From: Streptomyces showdoensis
GTDB taxonomy: Bacteria > Actinomycetota > Actinomycetes > Streptomycetales > Streptomycetaceae
Direction: 5' to 3'
DNA length: 64,000 bases
Assembly (NCBI RefSeq): GCF_039535475.1
Contig: NZ_BAAAXG010000010.1
Span: 48,256-112,255, forward strand
In this document: one piece after another, positions 57,151 to 64,000 of the stretch
Layout: the number at the start of each line of letters is the position of its first letter
Position numbering within the stretch: position 1 is the stretch's first letter
The notes under the pieces: generated by a model
Told to the model about the DNA's origin: nothing
Database searches by the model: none
Seen by the model: the letters and a program-made list of their open reading frames with translations, nothing else
Made by a program: the position numbers and the translations under genes

Positions 57151-59830
57151 ACCTGGACCTCAGAATAAGTGGATGACTGGAGCACGAGGTAGAACACACA
57201 CAAAGAAATGAAAGGGTACCGGACTCACCTATGGCACATAGTCGACGGTAGATATGGGCCCGGACAACCGCATAGTGTATTCCTTTATGGTTTGCTGGCA
57301 GCAAACACTGCATCCGTAATTGCTTACGATGCAGGAACTCACTGCGACGGCTCCCATATATTAACCAACCGAGAACACTGGCCATTAATCGCCACCCCGC
57401 ACCCCTCTCTCGCAGCGTCCCGAATGGTAGCACGAGTCAACCAAACGAGTCATACATGACGCGGCGGTACCCAGAATACTGTAGAGACACTCACCACGTT
57501 CCCTATCCACGTTTACACGACGACTCCGTAGCCCAGTGATGAGCTCCCCATGGTGGACTTCGTATTCGCGGCATGCACACGCTCCAGTTGTTACGTGCGC
57601 TAGCAGTGTACACACACGTCTGAGAGCAGGCGCGGGCAGGGCGCGATGAAGTGCGCAACGAAATCAGCGCGTAGGGCTGCAAAACACCTGTCCGACGGAA
57701 CGTCGGCCCGAGGGGCTAGGCGGGCAGTTTGCCATCTAGTACGCCAGAGGAAAGTACAGTGGCTACAGACGCGCGAGGGCACGCTCCGTCAGCACAGGCG
57801 CGTACTGCCCCGCCGTCCGGGCACGCACGCCATAGAAATTGATGCGACACGCAGAAGGCACCGCGGGTAGTCACCAATCAGCACGGGTGACTCGACTGCT
57901 AAAAACACTGGGTCACAGGTACGGGGCCGATCACTACGCTCCACTATCCAGCGTGGAGGGAAGACACGGCAGAATCCAGGGCACACTCAGATTGGTCCAC
58001 GGTGTGTGTGTACTTACCTCGGTGGCGCCACCCCGACCAACACCAGCTGAGCACCATGTGTGTCATAGCGGCCCAGCCACAGGCACACTCACGGGGCCGG
58101 TTACGGGCAGGGACAAGGCGAGCTTGAGACGAGACAAGTCCCGCCAGGCACAAAGTGAAAGTACGACTTGCGGCTTGAACAAGACAACAGGCACCAGGCG
58201 ATCGACCCCCCGGCACAGCTACAAGAAAACCACGATAGGGATTATCCGCGGCAGACAAGCAGAGGTAGCGCAGAGAGTACCGTCACAGCATGGGAGGCAG
58301 GCCCGCATCGTGGGCATCTGCAGGCACCGCTCCCACAGGCCAGCCGGTCTGGGGCCGCGTCCACTCCGGCGAGAAAAACCCGAGCGCGGCACAGTCCAGA
58401 AGACTACAGCGCGACACGTCGAGGCGCGCGTTGCACCCATTACGAACCGGGAATCAGATGAAGAGAACGCCTCGTCAGAGTGTTCGGCGGAGAGGAAGGG
58501 TCTATGGCATGGTATACAAAGGATCGGCCAGGCTCGGGGATTTCCGATATGGGACTCAACGCCGCTGGAGAAAGTACAGCGACTCGATGCTATGGCCGGT
58601 CGCCGGTCGTGCGCGGCCTTACACCACTCCGCGCGCTGACTTGTGACCCGATAGAGCGCGTCGCTCGTCATGTACCGAACAGCAACCGCGTGACGGCACC
58701 GCGCCGCCTCCGTGAAGATCCGAAACTTCCAGTTCTATCTCGCGTATCGGCGCGACGTACTTGTTCGACGACCGCTCAGTCGACAGGTCACCACGTACAG
58801 GCCTCCATGCACGAGGTCGAGCAAACCACGGACCACGACCCCCTCGGCGACAGGTACCAACTGGTATTTCTTCCACGTGCCGGAACGGGCACAACGCGGA
58901 AGAGCGCGATCACCCCCAACGCGGCCCACGCGCGCCAGCCGCCATTGGGGCCGCATCCCCCACAGCGACTCTGAGAGCACAATCTAGCGAGCTCGCAGAG
59001 TGGCGGCCCGCACGCAGAGCTCACTTCCAGCCGCCGGGTGCGTGGCGGGCAGCACCAGGTGACCTCCCAGACCCCACCGCGCGGGACTCCAACCGGCGGG
59101 CCAAACCGGGCGAGCCCCGCTACGGTGTGCTGGGCCGCGCACGGCGGCGACAGTTCCCCTCCGGGCGTTACACGGCCCGACGCCGTGTCGGCGTGCCGTT
59201 GCGCCACACGTGACAGAGTGCAAACCGGCGGCCCGGTGCAGCTGCCCAGGCGTTCCGAGCCTAGTCCGCCTTCGTCACGCACACGGGGGGTCCTTTCAGA
59301 CACGAAAACTTAGCACACACGACAGGCAGGACTGACCACGCAGGCAATAGACGACAGCGCACGCGCCCTGCACGGGACTGTTCCGCCACCACACCCAGTA
59401 CCGATCCCTCGGTCCGGTCCCGCGCCACAAGGGCACTGCTGTGCACCGCACGCAGCGGCCGCCCTGCCGTAGACGAGGGGAGGGGACGGCCGACCGCTCG
59501 AGGGTTACGAACGGACGAGAGGTGGTGTGTCTCAAAGAGGGCCCAGGCCGGGCTCCACCCACAAGCCCGCTCGATCGCCGTAGTCGTGCACAGCTGTGAT
59601 CAGATGGAGAAAGGACAGTCGGGACCCCGGTGCTAATCCAGAATGTATCGCGCAGAGAGCGATTCGTAGGCCCAGTGACACAGACTATTCTCCTGCTGGA
59701 CTAACGGCCGGCCAGGTCCTGTCAGACCGCAGTCGCACCCGCGGTCGTTGTATCGGCAAGCTAGATGTATCAACGGCGGGCCCAGGACAACTAGCCCAGC
59801 TGACGACAAGTCAGACCGCGAAGCGGATCC
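57150..59830. other. Sequence without coding signal inside the eCIS locus
   Basis: About 2.7 kb with visibly lower GC than the flanks, frequent stops in all frames, and no long open frame or recognisable domain. By position it should hold the C-terminal part of the AAA ATPase (with its Walker motifs) and possibly another gene. I find no RNA gene, insertion sequence or repeat that would make it a real insertion. It is best read as an error-rich stretch. Confidence 0.55.
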
Positions 59831-60930
59831 CACGCGGGAGCGACCCGGGCGAGTCCCGGTCCGCCACCGTGCCGCCGTGGCCGCCCAGGGCCGCCGCGTC
59901 CAGCGGCAGGGACGCCAGCCCGCGGGCGCGCAGCGCGGCGGCGGCGAGGCCCGCGGGTCCCCCGCCGGTGGGAGCGCAGGTGGACTGTGGCCGTGACCGG
60001 ACGCGGCGGCGGCCCGGTCCCGTTCGGCCGGGGTCGGCGGCCGGAGTCCTCGGCGCGCCGCCCGAGGACCCCGGCGAGCAGCGGGTCGGGCGAGGAGCTC
60101 GCCCAGCAGGTGCGCGGTGACCCGGTCGGGCACGGCCAGACGCGGACAGCGGCGGGGCGCTGTTCGGGCTCGGTTGACCTCGACGAGGCCCCCGGAGGAC
60201 GAGCGGGGCGGTGGGGGCGAGCCGGAACCGGGCGGCCGGGACCCCGGCGAGCCGCAGAGTTCGAGGGCCGAGCCCGACGTGGGCCGACCGGGCGCGTCAG
60301 GTCGTCGTTGAGGTAGCCGTAGAGCCGCTCCGAAGCGCGCGTCCAGGTCCGGGGCCCAGCGCGATCAGGAGCAGGTCCACGTCCGGCGGGGCGAGGGAGA
60401 AGCGGGCGGCCAGCACGTCGAGCGGCGAACGGCCGGCGGAGCGGCCGGCGCGAGCGGCGGGGGAGGACGGGTCGTACGGCGGATTCCAGGACCCGGCGAC
60501 GCATCGGGCGTCAGGAACTGCCCCCGGTACGGGTCGTCCGGGTCGGGATCGACGCGAGCCGCACCGCACACCGCCCGCCGCACCCGCCTCCTCGGACGAG
60601 CACCAGCCGGCTCCACAGGTACGGGGGAGGGGGAGTCCGGGGGCGGGACCCGTTCGGCCGGTCGCCTCCGGGACCCGTTCGGCCGTCGCCTCCCGGACGC
60701 GTTCGGCCGTCGCGCCGGGCCCGGGCCGGGTTGTCGGCTCCCCCGTCGGCGGGGCAGGCGTCGGCCTCCCGGGCCGGGTGGGCGGCGCCTCCGGGGCCGG
60801 GTCGGGAGGCGTCGCCCGGGTCTGGCGGGGGCCGTGCCGCCCGGGCCTGGTCAGTGCTCGGCTCCCCGTCGGTGGCGGTGTCGGCACGGTGCCGGTCACG
60901 GTCTGCTGCGCTCTCCTCGTCGGCGGCGGG
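59830..60930 (-). pseudogene. eCIS AAA ATPase (Pvc15-like), N-terminal half, frameshifted
   Basis: Fragments in several frames give RVDPDPDDPYRGQFLTPD, SPLDVLAARFSLAPPDVDLL, LLIALGPDLDARFERLYGY and LNDDLTRP, then PDRVTAHLLGELL and LAAAALRARGLASLPLDAAA. This is the winged-helix N-terminal half of the ATPase found in these loci, which may help remodel or assemble the particle. The Walker A and B motifs are expected beyond 59.83 kb and are not readable. A proline-rich leader precedes it. The exact start is uncertain. Confidence 0.6.
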
Positions 60931-61147
60931 CGGGGGCGGGCGGGCTCCCGGGTGGCGCGCCGAAAGCCCTCGTCGGGGGGGGGCGCGTCCACCTCGGTGT
61001 AGCGCAGGCGGCGCGCCTCGTCCGCGCGCGTCCGGGCCGGAGGCGGGTGCCGAAGACGCACCAACCGAGCCCCTCGCGGTGACCGGCGGGGCGGCGACCC
61101 CGGCCGTGCCCGCGAGCGGGCCCGGACCCCGACCCCGATCGACTCTG

Positions 61148-61640
61148 CGTTCAGCTCACCGCCGAGCGCCGACGCACACGTCGGCGGGCGAGGGGGCGTC
61201 GGGGTCGCTGGTGGGCGCCACGCGTCGAAGCGGGGGACAGGAGCAGGTTCCGAGTTCGGCGAGCGTCCCGCCGAGCAGGTGTTGCGCGGGAGGGTCGTTC
61301 GCGGGCCCGTGAGCGCAGACGAGCACCTGGGACAGCAAGAGCCGGGGTGCTCGTCCTCGGGGCGGCCCGCCCACGCGGAGACCAGGTACGCAGCTCGAAC
61401 CCAGCGGGGGGGGTGCGGCGCGCGACGACGAAGCCCCCTCGTCGTACACCCTCTCCCCGCCGCGCCGCGGGGGCGTGGTCCTCGCGATGTCGAACAGGAA
61501 GACGCACACGGGGGCGGTGTCGTCGCCGCGCCGCCCAGTCAGGTCTCATGGCGCGTCGAACACCAACCTCGACGCCCGCCGGCCTCCAGCCGGGACTCCA
61601 CGAGCAGGCGGCGCAGCGCTCGTCGACCTCGTTGGATCAC
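61148..61640 (-). pseudogene. eCIS cap protein, Pvc16/DUF4255 family, frameshifted
   Basis: The start GTG at 61640 gives VIQ, then EVDERLRRLLVES after one base shift, followed by LEAGGVEVVFDAP, DWAARR and VCVFLFDI, PEDEHRLLSQVL and LLGGTLAELGT. These match DUF4255 (Pvc16_N), the protein that terminates the tail at the far end. The C-terminal ALGGELNAE block near 61.15 kb is the usual end. At least four frame changes are needed. Confidence 0.68.
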
Positions 61641-61644
61641 GGCG

Positions 61645-63900
61645 GCCACACGTCGGGCGGCTGCCCGTGCCGTGAACACGAGGAAGTCCGTCCGCACCGG
61701 CCGAAGCCCGGCCCGCTCGCGGTGATCTCCCGCGGGCCGGTCTGATCCTTGGCGAGGATCAGCAGCGGCCGACGAACGAGCCGTCCGGGCCGGGCACGGT
61801 CGCCGCCGCGGCGGCCGTGATGCCGGGCCGCAGGTGAACCCGTTACGGGCACCCGGGCGGGAAGTCCCGGCCGCGCACCGAGGTGACCGAAAGCCGGCTT
61901 GCCGATCCGGGGGACCCGCGACGATCCGCGGTTGGAGGACCGGATGCGCTGCCGGGCGGTGTTGCGCGGGGGTTCCGGCGTCCGTGCCGGTGGTGGTGAG
62001 GACCCCGCGTGACCCGGCCGGTGTGAACGCCCGGTCGCGGGGGCGAGGACGACTGGAGGACGGCGCGGGCGCCGGCGCCAGGTCCGGAAGCGCGCGCGGT
62101 CCAGCCGCTGTCGCAGCTCCGGCGGCGGCCCGTTGGAGGGCACGCCCGGGGGCAGCCGATGCGCAGCCTGAGGCCGGTCGCGAGCGCGTTGCGCCCGTTG
62201 CGGAACCGTGTACGTTGACGACGACGCGCCCGCCCACGTACCCCGGTCGGGGCGCGCGGTGATCCGCACGCCGGTCCGGCCGGGCACGGGCGGCTCGGAG
62301 GCGGCGGGGGAGTGGTCGTCGGCGGGGGGCGCGGTGGTCGGGGGAGGCGGAGTCGTCGGGGGGGGCGGTTGTGGTCGGCGCAGGGGTCGACGGCCGAAGG
62401 CGTCGGGGTCGGGGGATCCAACCACCTCGCGCACGGCACGAGCGTGCGGCCCGCGTTGTCGCTCGGGCGGGGCGAGGACGGCGCCGGTCACCCGACCAGT
62501 CACCGGAGGTCGCCGGGAGCGAGTGTGCCGGTGAAGGTGACGCCACCGGAACGGTGCCGCCCGGCGGACGAGCGCCCAGGGAACAGGTCAGGGCCGCCCG
62601 CGTCGCAGGAGGCGCCGGCGCGGTGACGCGGTGACGGTCAGCCAAGCGGGGGCGCCAGGGTCAGCCGGGGTGCCGGGCGAGGCGGCCGGGGGCCGCCGTT
62701 GACGACCTCGACCCGGACGATCCCGGGCACGCCGACGGTCAGCGGCGGGACGCCGGCGTGGGGCCCGTACGGCAGGGTCGACGGACTGCTGACGGCGGGC
62801 TCCTTTGACGGCCCGCAGGCCGGCGGTCAGCGGGGTGGGGCACCGGTTCGCGAAGTCCACCAGGTGCAGCTTCTGGGCTGTTCGGGCCGAGCGCGGCCGG
62901 GAGCTGAACACCAGGTCCCCTGCCGTCGGCCGTCCAGGCGGCGTCGGCGGGGCTGGAAGGGCCCGGTCGCCGAGGTGTCGGGGAGCTTCCTGGTGGCAGG
63001 CCTCCGGGCACGTCGCGGGCGGCGTCCGGGCAGCAGGACCCGGCAGCCGGCGTCGAACCCGCCGCCGGCCAGGGGCGCGAGCAGGAAGGCCGTTGCGCTC
63101 GTCGACGCGGCCGCCGCCGTTCTTCGGTTGAGAGGCGATGACGGTGCCGTCCGGCGAGAACGCCGGGTGTCGTCGATGACCTCGCAGCCGGCGGGCACAT
63201 CGCCCGGCGCTCAGGTCCCGCTGCCGGTCGAGCCGGTCCACGGGCACGGTCCAGATTGCTTGTTCCCCCGTTGCCGCCGATGACTGGTGCGGGTGAACGC
63301 CAGCGTCGTGCCGCGGACGACCAGGTCGGCTGGGCGTCACGCCCTCGCACCTGCCGTCCGCGGGACGACTCGCCGCGCAGCGCCCCGGTGCGGCCGTCGG
63401 CGATCAGGATGCGCCCGGGGCCCGAGGCTGGCGTCCGCCCACCCCTCCGGGCGAGGTGCGCGTGAAGGCGAGGAGGGCGCCCGTCGGGGGAGAAGTTCGG
63501 GATCGGTGTCCAGTCCCGGGGCCCCCGCCCGGCCAGCGGCAGCGCCGCCTCGTTCGTGCCGTCTCGGCGTCCGCGATCAGATCGTTCGATCCGCACGACA
63601 CACCGGTCGCCGTCTGATGCCGTCCTACGAAGCGGCTGTGAACTACGATCCTCGCGCCCGTCGTGGGGTGTAGTTCTGCCGCTCGGCTCCACGGATCGAA
63701 CCACGAGCGGGCAACGGAAACAGCGGATCCCGCGTCGTGCGGTCGCGGTACGTCGCGGCGCGGCCGGATCCTACGGTCGGGAGAGGCCCGTCGAGGTCGC
63801 GCGGAGTCGGCTCCAGTCCGACATGGACGTCTGGAGCGAGTCACACTGGTGCGGACACGGCCGCCTGTGACCCGACTGCGATACGAGCGCGCCGCGCCGT
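61645..63900 (-). pseudogene. Beta-propeller (TolB/PD40) plus CARDB-like protein at the head of the eCIS locus, frameshifted
   Basis: In minus frames the upstream part shows propeller-type repeats: PNFSPDG, ALLAFTRTSPGG, LIADGRTGALRGESSRG and AFSPDGTVIASQPKNGGG. Farther on come VRITARPDRG, VVVNV, NALATGLRLRIGCP and ASGPGFGPVRTDFLVF, which look like CARDB or DUF11 adhesion-type domains after a proline/threonine-rich linker. One long protein with a propeller and several beta-sandwich domains is likely. Its role is unknown. It could bind a surface or a cargo. The upstream end may lie beyond the window. Confidence 0.5.
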
Positions 63901-64000
63901 CGGACGGGGCGAGCAGGGGGGCGAGCCGACCTCGCGGTAATCCTCCACTGAGGGACGCACTCGTACGGCGTGTCCAGCCGTGCGGGCGGGCGCCGGAAGA
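63900..64000. other. Window edge, no gene assigned
   Basis: The last 100 bases are GC-rich but carry no recognisable domain. They may hold the start of the propeller protein. Confidence 0.3.

Noticed and set aside
55800..59800. A possible inserted foreign element of lower GC
   Set aside because: There is no transposase, integrase, terminal repeat or open frame, and exact sheath fragments are scattered through its first part, so an error-rich stretch of the same locus fits better.
58000..59800. A tRNA or rRNA gene in the low-GC stretch
   Set aside because: No cloverleaf, conserved TTCGA loop context or rRNA motif could be found by eye on either strand.

Overview
The window is high-GC actinobacterial DNA, almost certainly from a Streptomyces-type genome. 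The evidence is strongly GC-biased third codon positions, frequent GTG starts, a monomeric NADP isocitrate dehydrogenase, Streptomyces-restricted families (DUF5133, DUF3040, a short RRHIDLLRV-type leader peptide), a rare TTA codon, and a Streptomyces-type contractile injection locus.

From 1 to 26 kb the layout is mixed housekeeping and regulatory genes: the end of an MHS-type MFS transporter, a VanW-family cell-wall protein, an IclR regulator, a quinol-monooxygenase-like protein, a membrane GGDEF-EAL protein fused to an alpha-oxoamine-synthase-like domain and coupled to a methyltransferase, small membrane proteins, isocitrate dehydrogenase, an ECF sigma factor fused to a zinc motif, a membrane segment and an extracellular CAP domain, a second CAP protein, a universal stress protein, an acyl-CoA-dehydrogenase-like flavoprotein, an Rrf2 regulator divergent from a leader peptide and a xi-class glutathione-transferase-like gene, an epimerase, a D,D-carboxypeptidase and a double-RCK membrane protein.

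From 26 to 43.5 kb the theme is metabolism of three-carbon compounds and redox enzymes. A translationally coupled operon encodes glycerol kinase, a GlpA-like dehydrogenase and a partner flavoprotein. It is followed by an amino acid permease, a GntR regulator divergent from a DUF2252 gene, a flavin monooxygenase with a PadR regulator, 2,4-dienoyl-CoA reductase, and the dihydroxyacetone kinase operon dhaKLM, which ends in a 30-bp perfect hairpin.

From 43.7 kb to the window edge the minus strand carries an extracellular-type contractile injection system (eCIS, a phage-tail-like device). In transcription order it reads: a beta-propeller/CARDB-like protein, a Pvc16/DUF4255 cap protein, an AAA ATPase, the sheath, the tube, an assembly protein, a DUF6760 protein, a proline-rich repeat protein, a second tube-like protein, a LysM protein, a VgrG-like spike, PAAR, gp25, baseplate J, tail protein I, and a zinc-ribbon membrane protein. 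Most genes from LysM to the zinc-ribbon protein overlap by 1 to 8 bases; the exceptions are short gaps before the LysM gene and between VgrG and PAAR. No tail-fibre gene is visible.

Sequence quality falls sharply from about 51.9 kb onward. Reading frames break repeatedly, often at homopolymers, and between about 55.8 and 59.8 kb base composition drops and coding structure almost vanishes. Scattered exact fragments of sheath protein can still be read inside this stretch, so it looks like a poorly corrected, low-coverage bridge and not a real insertion. Annotation there is given as frame-disrupted remnants.
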